This document shows positions 32,895 through 41,329 of a stretch of 64,000 nt of DNA, piece after piece. The notes under the pieces were generated by a model, which searched no databases, was not told where the DNA came from, and saw only the letters and a program-made list of their open reading frames with translations. Every line of letters begins with the position of its first letter. The stretch's first letter is position 1. The DNA lies in assembly GCA_900319225.1 (NCBI GenBank), contig ONNV01000002.1, positions 124,001-188,000 of the forward strand, in the 5' to 3' direction. The position numbers and the translations under genes were made by a program. The stretch comes from an uncultured Prevotellaceae bacterium. GTDB taxonomy: Bacteria > Bacteroidota > Bacteroidia > Bacteroidales > Bacteroidaceae.

Positions 32895-33692
32895 ATGAGC
32901 ACCCGTTCACTTTTCCGATTTGCGTTTACCGTGCTGGCGTTGAGCCTGTGCGGGAGCGTCCGTGCACAGTGGGAGGAGCCGGTGGTGATTGATGACAATT
33001 ACCGCTTCCAGGAGTATCCCATCCAGGAGGGTGCGCCCCTTGAATTCGGAAGGCGTCCGTCAGGTGTGGGCTCCGTGCTGTTTGAGACCAATCCTACCGG
33101 AGCCAAGGTCTATATAGAGGATATCTATCAGGGTGAGACACCTTTGCTTATAAGTAATGTGCAGGACGGTACCTATCACGCCCGTTTTGAGAAGGAGGGT
33201 TACCTTAATTACTATACGGTGTTTGACGTAGCGGCTACGCTGCAGTCTCATGTCACAGCAGGCTTGACATTGCGTCCGCATTACTTCTTTGACCGCAAGG
33301 AGATATACACCACTCTCATCTATGAGAACAGTCTCGCCAATGCCGGAGGGTGGGGCGTAGGTAACTCCTGGGGTGTCTATTTCAAGAATATCAATCTGGA
33401 ACAGACCACAGTTGTGCATATCGGCATAGCAAATACGGTATCATTTGAGGGCTCTGTTGGATACGGTTTCATGATGGGACATCTTAACAGGTTCCGCATA
33501 ACCCCGCAGATAGGTTACTCAGGTATCTGGTATGACCACGTCGATACCGCCAAGAGCGGCTGGCGCGGCTATCTGCGCGGCTGTCTGAACTTTAAATGTG
33601 CCTTTACTGAACAATACGCAGTATCAGCTTCACTTCTTTATGACAAAACCGGTTTTGGTTTCCGTGCCGGTGTCCTGTTTTATGTCAACTGA
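32895..33692 (+). CDS. Secreted PEGA-domain protein
   Basis: 265 residues with a signal peptide cut after SVRAQ (~25). The segment ~56-125 is a PEGA domain (VLFETNPTGAKVYIEDIYQGETPLLISNVQDGTYHARFEKEGY). The C-terminal ~130 residues look like a small membrane beta-barrel or beta-sandwich, with alternating aromatic strands ending RAGVLFYVN. PEGA domains are surface-layer or glycan-associated modules. The gene begins 67 bases after the riboswitch transcript's terminator, so it is probably not under B12 control, although read-through cannot be excluded. Confidence 0.78.
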   Translation: MSTRSLFRFAFTVLALSLCGSVRAQWEEPVVIDDNYRFQEYPIQEGAPLEFGRRPSGVGSVLFETNPTGAKVYIEDIYQGETPLLISNVQDGTYHARFEKEGYLNYYTVFDVAATLQSHVTAGLTLRPHYFFDRKEIYTTLIYENSLANAGGWGVGNSWGVYFKNINLEQTTVVHIGIANTVSFEGSVGYGFMMGHLNRFRITPQIGYSGIWYDHVDTAKSGWRGYLRGCLNFKCAFTEQYAVSASLLYDKTGFGFRAGVLFYVN

Positions 33693-33698
33693 ATTTTG

Positions 33699-33706
33699 TA
33701 ACTTTG
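33699..33706 (+). promoter_or_regulatory. -7 box (TAACTTTG) for the KDG kinase / aldolase operon
   Basis: Consensus match 26 bases before the ATG at 33733 and seven bases after the PEGA stop. Confidence 0.6.
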
Positions 33707-33732
33707 CAGTCTGAAAACTTATAGTTTTTTAG

Positions 33733-34764
33733 ATGAATAAGACAGTTACTTTCGGCGAGGTTATGCTTCGTCTGGCCACCCCGGGCTATGAGCGCTTCGG
33801 GCAGGGCAACATGCTTAGTGCAACTTACGGAGGTGGTGAGGCCAATGTGGCCGTATCACTTGCCAATTACGGATTACCCGTATCTTTTGTAACCAGAGTA
33901 CCCGATAATGATATTGCTGCAGCCTGCCTCAGGGAACTGCGCGGATTCGGCGTCGATGTAAGCGACGTTGTTCTGGGCGGTGACCGCCTGGGAATCTATT
34001 TCCTTGAGACCGGTGCGGTAAGCCGCGGCAGCAAGGTAATTTATGACCGTGCAGGTTCATCAATCGCAAAGATTGAGCCGGGTATGATTGACTGGGATAA
34101 GGTGCTTGAGGGTGCAGGCTGGTTCCACTGGACCGGTATCACTCCTGCCATATCCGAGGGTGCAGCCAAGGTTTGCCTTGAGGCAGTGAAGAAGTGCAAT
34201 GAGAAGGGCATTACCGTATCATGTGACCTCAACTACCGCAAGAACCTGTGGAAATGGGGCAAGAAAGCCAGTGAGGTTATGCCTGACCTGGTTGCATGCA
34301 CCGATATCGTACTTGGTAACGAGGAGGATGCACAGATGGCCCTGGGTATCAAGCCTGAGGGCGTAGACGTATCCAAGGGTGAGGTAAGTGCCGATGCCTA
34401 CCTCTCTGTTTCACAGCAGATCATGGCCAGGTTCCCCCGCTGCAAGAAGGTGATAACCACACTGCGTACATCAATCAACGCCAATCATAACAAGTGGGCC
34501 GGCGTACTGTATGACGGCAAGACTCTGTTCAAGTCAAGACAGTATGACATTACTCATATCGTTGACCGCGTGGGTGGCGGTGACTCATTCATGGGTGGCC
34601 TTATTTTCGGCCTGCGTGTATATGAGGATGACCAGAAGGCACTTGATTTTGCAGTTGCTGCATCATGCCTCAAACACACCATATACGGTGATTACAACCG
34701 CGTGACTGTATCGGAAGTAGAGAAACTTATGGGTGGCGATGCCTCTGGCCGCGTGGCCCGCTAA
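33733..34764 (+). CDS. kdgK: 2-dehydro-3-deoxygluconokinase (PfkB family)
   Basis: 343 residues. PfkB ribokinase-fold signature parts are visible: GGGEANVAVSLANYG (~36-50), substrate and phosphate positions around CDLNYRKNLW, and the anion-hole motif DRVGGGDSFMGGLIFGL (~277-293) with the catalytic Asp in GGGD. It phosphorylates 2-keto-3-deoxygluconate to KDPG. The KDPG aldolase gene starts ten bases after its stop, so the pair completes the lower branch of hexuronate breakdown. Assignment as KDG kinase rests mainly on that neighbour. Confidence 0.88.
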   Translation: MNKTVTFGEVMLRLATPGYERFGQGNMLSATYGGGEANVAVSLANYGLPVSFVTRVPDNDIAAACLRELRGFGVDVSDVVLGGDRLGIYFLETGAVSRGSKVIYDRAGSSIAKIEPGMIDWDKVLEGAGWFHWTGITPAISEGAAKVCLEAVKKCNEKGITVSCDLNYRKNLWKWGKKASEVMPDLVACTDIVLGNEEDAQMALGIKPEGVDVSKGEVSADAYLSVSQQIMARFPRCKKVITTLRTSINANHNKWAGVLYDGKTLFKSRQYDITHIVDRVGGGDSFMGGLIFGLRVYEDDQKALDFAVAASCLKHTIYGDYNRVTVSEVEKLMGGDASGRVAR

Positions 34765-34774
34765 ATATACCTAT

Positions 34775-35443
34775 ATGAGCAGATTCAAGAGATTACAGGT
34801 GCTGAACACATTTGTTGGCACCGGAATTGTTCCGCTGTTCTATAACAAGGACGCAGAGCTTGTAAAGAATGTGGTAAAGGCCTGCTATAACGGCGGTGCC
34901 CGCGTTTTTGAATTCACCAACCGCGGTGACTACGCTCATGAGGTGTTTGCCGAGGTCAACAAATGGTGTGCAAAAGAGTGCCCTGAGATGATCATGGGTG
35001 TGGGCTCAGTTTCTGATCCCGCTACCGCTGCACTCTACATTCAGCTTGGTGCAGGATTCATAGTATCACCCAGCCTTAACCCCGATATGGCTAAGATCTG
35101 CAACCGCCGCAAGATTGCATGGATTCCCGGTTGCGGTACCCTGACAGAGATCAATCTGGCCGAGGAGCTGGGATGTGAGATCGTTAAGATATTCCCGGGT
35201 ACCGAGGTGGGTGGCCCGTCATTCGTCAAGGCTATCAAGGGACCTTGCCCCTGGACAGAGATCATGCCCTCAGGTGGCGTATCACCTGATCCCTCAAGCC
35301 TTGAGGCTTGGTTCAAAGCCGGCGTAGCATGCGTAGGTCTGGGCTCCCAGCTCACTCCCAAGGACGTTATCGCCAACGGAGACTTCAACTTCATCGAGAC
35401 CAAGGTCAAGGAATGTATTAACTTTGTCAAGACTATCAGATAA
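34775..35443 (+). CDS. eda: KDPG/KHG aldolase
   Basis: 222 residues from the ATG at 34775 (MSRFKRLQVLNTF). The earlier ATG at 34733 lies inside kdgK and is unlikely. Class I aldolase features: FEFTNRGD (~43-50, acid/base residue region), GVGSV and the Schiff-base Lys in CEIVKIFPGTEVGG (~130-143), then PSGGVSPD for phosphate binding. It splits KDPG into pyruvate and glyceraldehyde-3-phosphate. Operon partner of kdgK. A long terminator-like hairpin follows the stop by 20 bases. Confidence 0.92.
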   Translation: MSRFKRLQVLNTFVGTGIVPLFYNKDAELVKNVVKACYNGGARVFEFTNRGDYAHEVFAEVNKWCAKECPEMIMGVGSVSDPATAALYIQLGAGFIVSPSLNPDMAKICNRRKIAWIPGCGTLTEINLAEELGCEIVKIFPGTEVGGPSFVKAIKGPCPWTEIMPSGGVSPDPSSLEAWFKAGVACVGLGSQLTPKDVIANGDFNFIETKVKECINFVKTIR

Positions 35444-35463
35444 GGTTTCCAGTTGCAGTAAAG

Positions 35464-35506
35464 TAAAAATAAGCCTCGCGAGCATAGCTAGCGAGGCTTA
35501 TTTTTA
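35464..35506 (+). terminator. Strong terminator after eda
   Basis: A 16-base perfect stem, TAAAAATAAGCCTCGC (35464-35479) with GCGAGGCTTATTTTTA (35491-35506). It can act in both directions. Confidence 0.8.
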
Positions 35507-35782
35507 CCCGGCCTGGAAGGCCGGCAGAGTGGAGCGACATGGAATAAAATGGAATTTTTACGTAAGCCAAACGAATAAAGGGAACTTGTTCACTTTATCG
35601 TGGCGTGTAAAAATCGGGAAAGGCCAATGTCGCGGAACGGATTTGGGGCGTCGCCGCCCCAAATTAAAAAAAGGTTGTTTCTAATACGCAGATAGGTTTC
35701 CAGCTAGCGACTTTTTAGGCCCAAAGGGCCATAAAAGTCAAAAACCACCGAGCCGCAAAGCGGCGAGCAATCCGCCGCAAGG
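35507..35782. other. 276-base non-coding region full of hairpins
   Basis: No gene. At least four further inverted repeats follow the eda terminator: CCGGCCT/AGGCCGG (35508-35524), a looser ATTTTTACG/CGTGTAAAAAT pair (35554-35614), TTTGGGGCG/CGCCCCAAA (35642-35663) and ACTTTTTAGGCCC/GGGCCATAAAAGT (35710-35738). AGGTTTCCAG occurs at both edges (about 35443 and 35693). It may be an ncRNA or a decayed mobile element. Confidence 0.45.
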
Positions 35783-35819
35783 AAATGTGGAAAAGGGGAC
35801 TGTCCCCTTTTCCACATTT
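35783..35819. repeat. Perfect REP-like palindrome (copy g), also terminator of dnaX
   Basis: 18-base arms around a single T: AAATGTGGAAAAGGGGAC / GTCCCCTTTTCCACATTT. It abuts the dnaX stop codon and shares the GGGGACTGTCCCC core with the other REP-like copies, but has different outer arms. Confidence 0.85.
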
Positions 35820-37580
35820 TTATCGGATCTCCAACCCAAACACCGCCTCCAGCTCCTTAAGAGCCGGATTCTCCTTCTTCATCTTCTCATACTGCTCCTC
35901 ACGTGTAAGCAGATGCTCCACGTTGCGTGACTGATCCACCTTGATCTCCATGCTGATGGCGGGGTTGCTGAACCTGTCACGGATAAAGCGCAGGATGCGG
36001 TCCTCGGCACCGCGAATCTCATCGGCCATCATGGGGTTGCCGGCTTCCACACAGAATACGTTGTCGGATACGAGGGTGGGGCGGCAGTTTATCATGCGGT
36101 TCTTGAGCGGCGTGTCCTGACGGGGCAGCGTGGCCGCAAAATCATTCCAGCTGTTCTGCAAAGCATCCGGGGTGAGCGGTTTGGCCGGATGCTGCTCCTG
36201 GTTTATCACCTGTACGGTCTGGCGGCCGTGGGGCTGATCAGGGCGGCCGGCAGTCTTGTTGCCGTGGATGGATGTGAAAATGCTTGCACCCTTGAATGTG
36301 GGTATGGCATTCTTGCGCACGGGCTGCGGAGCGGGTTGCTGTACGGTCTGTGCTGTGACCGGCCCTGCGGTGGCCTGAGGCGCTGCCGCTGCCGGAGCTG
36401 CCTTAGCTGTGGCAGCTATCTTTTTGAATATGGGGTGTAATCTCTTGGGCTTGCGCCCACTACTGTCATCGTCTTCATCGGCCTGGGCTGCCTGTATGAG
36501 CGTGAGCTCCACCAGCAGACGCTTGTTCTTGCTGATGCGGTAGTTCAGGTCACAGTCATTACATATCTTGAGGGCGCGGTACAGGAACTTGGGCGAGCAT
36601 TTGGCTGCCTGGTTCTTGTAGCGCTCACGCATCTCGTCACTTACCTCCAGCAGGGGCAGTGTGCACGCGTCACGGCTTACAAGCAGGTTCCTCAAGTGGA
36701 GCATCAGACCGCTTATAAGATGGCTGCCGTCAAATCCCTTGGCCAGGATATCGTTCAGGAGCACCATCGTATCGGGGATACGTTTCTCCAGGAACATGTC
36801 GGTGAGGCGGAAATAGTAGTCATAGTCAATCACGTTCAGGTTCTCAATGGTCTTCTGATACGTGACTTGACCGCCGGTAAAGCTAACCACCTGATCAAAT
36901 ATGGAGAGCGCGTCACGCATGCCGCCGTCGGATTTCTCAGCTATTATGGCCAGGGCCTCGGGCTCGGCGTTGACACCCTCCTTCTTGGCTACGCTCTGCA
37001 GGTGTTCTATGATGTCCTTGTTGCTGATGCGGCTGAAATCATAGATCTGACAACGTGACAGAATGGTGGGTATGATCTTATGTTTCTCTGTTGTGGCCAG
37101 GATGAAGATTGCATACTTGGGCGGCTCCTCAAGGGTCTTGAGGAAGGCGTTGAAAGCGGCCTGTGACAGCATGTGTACCTCATCTATGATATAGACCTTG
37201 TACTTGCCGTTCATAGGCGGGATGCGTACCTGCTCGGTCAGGTTGCGGATATCGTCGACCGAGTTGTTGCTGGCGGCATCAAGCTCAAATACGTTGTATG
37301 AACGGAGTTCCTCATTGAAACTCTTGCATGACTCGCACTCTCCGCATGCCTCACCGTCGGCACCGCGGTTGGTGCAGTTTATGGTCTTGGCAAATATGCG
37401 GGCGCATGTGGTCTTACCCACGCCACGCGGACCGCAGAACAGATAGGTGTTGGCCAGCTTGCCGCTGCTGATGGCATTCTTGAGCGTCGTGGTCAGTGCT
37501 TTCTGGCCAACCACGCTGTCAAACGTCACAGGACGGTACTTTCGGGCTGATACTATGTAATCTTCCATAATCGTGTCCAA
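35820..37580 (-). CDS. dnaX: DNA polymerase III subunit gamma/tau
   Basis: 586 residues; the Met at 37568 (MEDYIVSARKYRP) is the more usual start. The -7 box is so close that the first ATG would be almost leaderless. AAA+ clamp-loader features: Walker A GPRGVGKTT (~50), a zinc module of Cys residues (CTNRGADGEACGECESC), Walker B IIDEVHML, sensor 1 ATTEKHKI and LSRCQ with the arginine finger. A proline/alanine-rich linker (~400-430) leads to the tau-specific end. It loads the sliding clamp and ties the replicase together. Confidence 0.95.
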   Translation of the reverse strand: MDTIMEDYIVSARKYRPVTFDSVVGQKALTTTLKNAISSGKLANTYLFCGPRGVGKTTCARIFAKTINCTNRGADGEACGECESCKSFNEELRSYNVFELDAASNNSVDDIRNLTEQVRIPPMNGKYKVYIIDEVHMLSQAAFNAFLKTLEEPPKYAIFILATTEKHKIIPTILSRCQIYDFSRISNKDIIEHLQSVAKKEGVNAEPEALAIIAEKSDGGMRDALSIFDQVVSFTGGQVTYQKTIENLNVIDYDYYFRLTDMFLEKRIPDTMVLLNDILAKGFDGSHLISGLMLHLRNLLVSRDACTLPLLEVSDEMRERYKNQAAKCSPKFLYRALKICNDCDLNYRISKNKRLLVELTLIQAAQADEDDDSSGRKPKRLHPIFKKIAATAKAAPAAAAPQATAGPVTAQTVQQPAPQPVRKNAIPTFKGASIFTSIHGNKTAGRPDQPHGRQTVQVINQEQHPAKPLTPDALQNSWNDFAATLPRQDTPLKNRMINCRPTLVSDNVFCVEAGNPMMADEIRGAEDRILRFIRDRFSNPAISMEIKVDQSRNVEHLLTREEQYEKMKKENPALKELEAVFGLEIR

Positions 37581-37587
37581 TAGATTT

Positions 37588-37650
37588 CAAAGGTACTCTT
37601 TTTTTCGGGCTTATACTAATTAGAAAAGCCGAATTTTTGAACTACTTTTG
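37588..37650. promoter_or_regulatory. Divergent -7 boxes: TACCTTTG (dnaX, minus) and TACTTTTG (divIC-like, plus)
   Basis: Minus box at 37588-37595, plus box at 37643-37650; both consensus, in an 86-base gap. Confidence 0.6.
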
Positions 37651-37666
37651 CAGTACGTAACAGGCA

Positions 37667-37975
37667 ATGATGGACAACGGATTCTTACCTCAGCTTAAGG
37701 GTTTTATAGGCAGGTACAAGTATTGGATTGTACTTGTCCTGTTCCTGCTTATTGTGCTTGTGGCAAGTGAAAACAGCATGGTAAAGCGTGTGGTACAGAA
37801 ACGTGAGATCCATGAGCTGCAAGAGCAGCTGCGCAGGAGTTCAGAGCAGAAACAGCAGAATGAGATGATGCTGAATGAACTGAGTAATGACAGTCTTGTG
37901 ATTGACCGTATTGCCCGTGAGAAATATAACATGCATCGTGAGGATGAGGACCTGTTCCTGGAGAATGTACGCTGA
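37667..37975 (+). CDS. Septum formation initiator (FtsB/DivIC-like)
   Basis: 102 residues. A short cytoplasmic start, one membrane helix (~19-35, YWIVLVLFLLIVLVA) and a coiled coil (~45-80, REIHELQEQLRRSSEQKQQNEMMLNEL) ending in the family motif IARE-KYNMHREDED. FtsB/DivIC proteins sit in the divisome with FtsL and FtsQ and help activate septal peptidoglycan synthesis. The next membrane-protein gene starts two bases after the stop. Confidence 0.88.
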   Translation: MMDNGFLPQLKGFIGRYKYWIVLVLFLLIVLVASENSMVKRVVQKREIHELQEQLRRSSEQKQQNEMMLNELSNDSLVIDRIAREKYNMHREDEDLFLENVR

Positions 37976-37977
37976 TT

Positions 37978-38400
37978 ATGAATAAAGAGAACCGTCTGAT
38001 AGAGTCTTTCACCACCGTTGGGGGTATTATGCTGCTTTGCGGTGCCGCCGTATACATTACCGGATGGGAGTATGCTCCGTTTATGTATCTTGCAGGTTCC
38101 GTGCTGTTTGCATGCGGCCAGTTTGCGGACCGATACACAGGCAGTGACCGTATCATGAAACGCCTGCGCAGTCAGCAGGTGCTGGGTGCCTGTTTCCTGC
38201 TCCTGGCCGCGGCTCAGATGTTCTCTGCTCCATTGCATGAAAGGCTCCTTACCGATATGTCACTGAGTGATAACATCCGCTCAATCCTGCTTGCAGTGAC
38301 ACGTCGTAACAACTGGATCGTAACGCTTATGATAGGTGCCGTGTTTGAACTCTATTCATCATTCAGGATGGATAGGATATCCAAACAGTCAGACCGATAA
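37978..38400 (+). CDS. Four-helix membrane protein downstream of the divIC-like gene
   Basis: 140 residues with four hydrophobic segments at about 12-30, 35-50, 66-84 and 115-130. No enzyme motif. It is coupled to the divIC-like gene (two-base gap), an arrangement I believe is common in Bacteroidales. The function is unknown; a link to the cell envelope or division is inferred only from the neighbour. Confidence 0.65.
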   Translation: MNKENRLIESFTTVGGIMLLCGAAVYITGWEYAPFMYLAGSVLFACGQFADRYTGSDRIMKRLRSQQVLGACFLLLAAAQMFSAPLHERLLTDMSLSDNIRSILLAVTRRNNWIVTLMIGAVFELYSSFRMDRISKQSDR

Positions 38401-38519
38401 GAACCTGCGTGTGGTAATAGAATCTAAATAGATTCTAATGGATTTAACAACTTTTAGCTGCATACGGGGGCTTTAGCATTAAAGAATAATAAATCGGGAT
38501 TTCGTTTTGTCTTGTGTTG

Positions 38520-38527
38520 TAATTTTG
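38520..38527 (+). promoter_or_regulatory. -7 box (TAATTTTG) for the DUF4369 gene
   Basis: Consensus match 27 bases before the ATG at 38554, supporting that start. Confidence 0.6.
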
Positions 38528-38553
38528 CATTCCGTAAAAAGGAACAAAAGGAC

Positions 38554-39249
38554 ATGCTGAAGCAATGCTTTAAATCAATGATAAGCTGTGTAAGCCTTAT
38601 GCTTGCATTGATGTCTTGTACTAATTGCTATAAGATGGACGGCGTTGTTGAGACCCTCGGATATGAGGGCCGAGAGCTCTCTTTGGTTGAATTCCTTCCG
38701 CAGCAAATCACAAAATTTGATTCATGTAGGGTGGTTGAGGGCCATTTCAAGATGAAAGGTCATATTGACTCAACCAGACTTGTGTTCCTCTGCAAGGACG
38801 GTCGTCCCATCATTCCTCTTTACATGGAGAAAGGACATATCCGCATATCTCTCCAACCCACTGAGATGACTGCATCGGGTACCCGCCAGAATGACCTTTT
38901 CTACAGTTTCCTTAAAGAGAAGATTGCCATTGACAACCATTATGAGGATCTGTTCCAGCAGAGCATGAGGCTGTCACGCCGCAGGATTGACCCGCGCAAG
39001 ACTGAACTCCTGCAGGATTCACTCCGTATCATAGTTGACGAGTGTGAGAATATGATCTGCGCCTTCATGGCCCAGAACTACAGCGAGCCTGCAGCCGTGG
39101 GCGTATTCATGATGCTCAGCTCATCTCCCTCTACGTCCGATGACATATCACCGCTGCTGCGCAGGATTCTTGACGCCGCGCCCGATGATTTCCTGAGCCA
39201 GTCATATGTGAAAGGCTTTGTCCGCCGTGTGGGTTACGAGCGTAACTGA
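38554..39249 (+). CDS. DUF4369-type lipoprotein
   Basis: 231 residues from the ATG at 38554, preceded by AAAGGAC. The signal ends in LALMSC (Cys ~22). Residues ~25-120 fit DUF4369 (MDGVVETLGYEGRELSLVEF...SCRVVEGHFKMKGHIDSTRLVFL), usually the N-terminal domain of Bacteroidales thioredoxin-like lipoproteins. Here the protein stops without a thioredoxin domain, leaving only a helical tail. It converges on plsC with a five-base gap. Confidence 0.75.
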   Translation: MLKQCFKSMISCVSLMLALMSCTNCYKMDGVVETLGYEGRELSLVEFLPQQITKFDSCRVVEGHFKMKGHIDSTRLVFLCKDGRPIIPLYMEKGHIRISLQPTEMTASGTRQNDLFYSFLKEKIAIDNHYEDLFQQSMRLSRRRIDPRKTELLQDSLRIIVDECENMICAFMAQNYSEPAAVGVFMMLSSSPSTSDDISPLLRRILDAAPDDFLSQSYVKGFVRRVGYERN

Positions 39250-39254
39250 TAGGC

Positions 39255-39995
39255 TTATTTTTCCAGTGATTTTCTGATTGTGTTGAACACCTCATCCGAG
39301 GTCTGGTTCATTATGGCCTTGAGTTCGGTCTCATCGGTCCCGCTGTTGCTGCGTGGCATTACGGGAGCGTGGATGGTCATATGAACCGGATGCCAGGTTA
39401 CGTTCCATGCGTGGCGTGACATCACGTCATAGTTGCCGTCAATGGTTACTGGCAGGATGGGGAGCTGGAGTTCCTCGGATATAAGGAATGCACCGCGTTT
39501 GAACTTACCCATCTCTCCGTCATGGGAGCGTGTACCCTCGGGAAATATCACGACTGACATGCCGTTCTTGAGTTTGGATTCGGCCTTACGGATGCTCTCC
39601 TTGGCGCTTCCTCTTGAACTGCGGTCTATGAATATGCAGCCGGCGGCTTTGCATGCCCAGCCTACAAACGGGATTCGTCCAAGCTCCTTTTTCATCATCC
39701 ATTTGAACTTGATGCCTATGAATCCGTATACCAGGAACGCATCCCAGTAACTCTGGTGGTTGGGGGCAATCACATATGACTGGCCTTTCTTTATGTTCTC
39801 AAGTCCGTCAATCTTTACCGGAATAAGGAATACCAGGTAAAACAGACGGCCCCAGATCATTCCGGGCCAATAACCCCAGAAACGGTCATTGAATATGGAG
39901 CCGATCATAGTGGCCAGTGAAACCAGTATGGTCATTACGATCATTATGGGGAGTGCTATGCAGATCTGGTATACCAGATAGAGTGCTCTGATCAT
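39255..39995 (-). CDS. plsC: 1-acyl-sn-glycerol-3-phosphate acyltransferase
   Basis: 246 residues. Hydrophobic N terminus (~1-35), then the acyltransferase motifs NHQSYWDAF (H-x4-D, ~79-87), GCIFIDRSSRG, FPEGTRSHDG (~153-162) and LPVTIDG. PlsC adds the second acyl chain to lysophosphatidate in phospholipid synthesis at the inner membrane. It overlaps the dihydroorotase gene upstream by four bases and is last in the GT2-pyrC-plsC operon. Confidence 0.9.
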   Translation of the reverse strand: MIRALYLVYQICIALPIMIVMTILVSLATMIGSIFNDRFWGYWPGMIWGRLFYLVFLIPVKIDGLENIKKGQSYVIAPNHQSYWDAFLVYGFIGIKFKWMMKKELGRIPFVGWACKAAGCIFIDRSSRGSAKESIRKAESKLKNGMSVVIFPEGTRSHDGEMGKFKRGAFLISEELQLPILPVTIDGNYDVMSRHAWNVTWHPVHMTIHAPVMPRSNSGTDETELKAIMNQTSDEVFNTIRKSLEK

Positions 39996-41329
39996 CTGTT
40001 GAATGTTACTTGTTGTCCGTAAACTGTGTTGTCAATCTTTCCGTCATTATATACGGCATGTCCGTTTATCCATGTGGTATCTACGTGCCAATGGAACTGC
40101 TGGCCCTCGAACGGACTCCAGCGGCATTTGGTGGGGTTGTTGTCAGGGCCGGCTGTCCAGCCCTCATTGCTGTGTGACAGCAGCGTGAGGTCTGCCTTAT
40201 AGCCCTTACGGATGAATCCGCGCTCCTTTACCTTGAACAGCTGTGCCGGGTTGTGACACATCAGACGGGTTACATCGGTCAGGCCCAGGACACCCTGGTC
40301 GGTGAGTTCCAGCATTACCGGAAGCGAGTAGGGAAGTACCGGTATTCCTGATGCCGCAGTCTTGCAGCCTCCCTCTTTCTCCAGGAACAGGTGCGGGGCA
40401 TGGTCAGTTCCTACTACGTCAATGACGCCGTTGGTAAGTGCCTTGCGCAGTGCATCGCGGTCTGCGGCGGTCTTGATGGCCGGGTTACACTTTATATATG
40501 TACCATGGGTTTTGTAGTCAGCGTCTGTAAACCACAGATGTGCGGGGCAGGCCTCGGCCGTGAACTGCTTGCTTTCAAGCGGTCCGTTACCAAACAGACC
40601 CAGTTCACGGGCTGTGGTGATGTGCAGTATGTGCAGATGTACGTTTGTGCCTGCGGCCACCTCAAGTGCCTTGGCTGTGGATACGTAACATGCCTCCTCG
40701 CTGCGAATGAGCGGGTGGTACTGGATGGGAGGCTCACCTCCGCACTCCTGCATGTAACGCTCCATGTTGGCGTTTATGATTGATGTCTCCTCACAGTGTA
40801 CAGCTACGGGGACGGTTGCGGCACGGAACAGGGACTTGAGTGATTCCTTGTCATCCAAGAGCATTCCTCCGGTGCTGGAACCCATAAAGAGCTTGATTCC
40901 GCAGATGCGGCTGGGGTCAATCCTCTCTATCTCCTGCAGGTTGTCATGTGTGGCACCCAGGTAGAATGAGTGGTTTACCAGACAGCAGTCCGATGCGCCC
41001 TTGAACTTGTCCTCAATTGCCTCCAGGGTAGTGGTCTGGGGTATACAGTTGGGCATGTCAAAGACTGTGGTCACACCTCCTGCTGCCGCAGCACGGCTCT
41101 CGGTTGTGAAATCGGCCTTGTGGGTGAGGCCCGGATCACGGAAATGCACATGGTCGTCTATCGCGCCGGGCATGAGCCATCGGCCCTGGGCATCGACCAC
41201 GTTATCGGCCTCAGGGAGTGGGGCCGACGTGAATATGTCAGATATTATGTCACCGTCTATAAGGACCGATGCCTGCTGCATCCGGCCCTCATTGACAACT
41301 GTAGCGTTTTTTATGAGTGTGGTGCTCAT
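39992..41329 (-). CDS. pyrC: Dihydroorotase
   Basis: 445 residues, the length of class I dihydroorotases. Metal and substrate motifs: DDHVHFRDPG (~56-65, HxH), KLFMGSSTGGM (the Lys that is carboxylated), VHCEE, HILHITT and VGTDHAPH with the catalytic Asp. It closes carbamoyl-aspartate to dihydroorotate in pyrimidine synthesis. Allantoinase is a close relative, but the full motif set fits PyrC. It overlaps both neighbours by four bases (glycosyltransferase upstream, plsC downstream). Confidence 0.9.
   Translation of the reverse strand: MSTTLIKNATVVNEGRMQQASVLIDGDIISDIFTSAPLPEADNVVDAQGRWLMPGAIDDHVHFRDPGLTHKADFTTESRAAAAGGVTTVFDMPNCIPQTTTLEAIEDKFKGASDCCLVNHSFYLGATHDNLQEIERIDPSRICGIKLFMGSSTGGMLLDDKESLKSLFRAATVPVAVHCEETSIINANMERYMQECGGEPPIQYHPLIRSEEACYVSTAKALEVAAGTNVHLHILHITTARELGLFGNGPLESKQFTAEACPAHLWFTDADYKTHGTYIKCNPAIKTAADRDALRKALTNGVIDVVGTDHAPHLFLEKEGGCKTAASGIPVLPYSLPVMLELTDQGVLGLTDVTRLMCHNPAQLFKVKERGFIRKGYKADLTLLSHSNEGWTAGPDNNPTKCRWSPFEGQQFHWHVDTTWINGHAVYNDGKIDNTVYGQQVTFNR

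Noticed and set aside
32895..33692. PEGA gene as the direct target of the cobalamin riboswitch
   Set aside because: A hairpin followed by five T residues (32800-32828) separates them, and PEGA proteins have no known tie to B12. Read-through remains possible.
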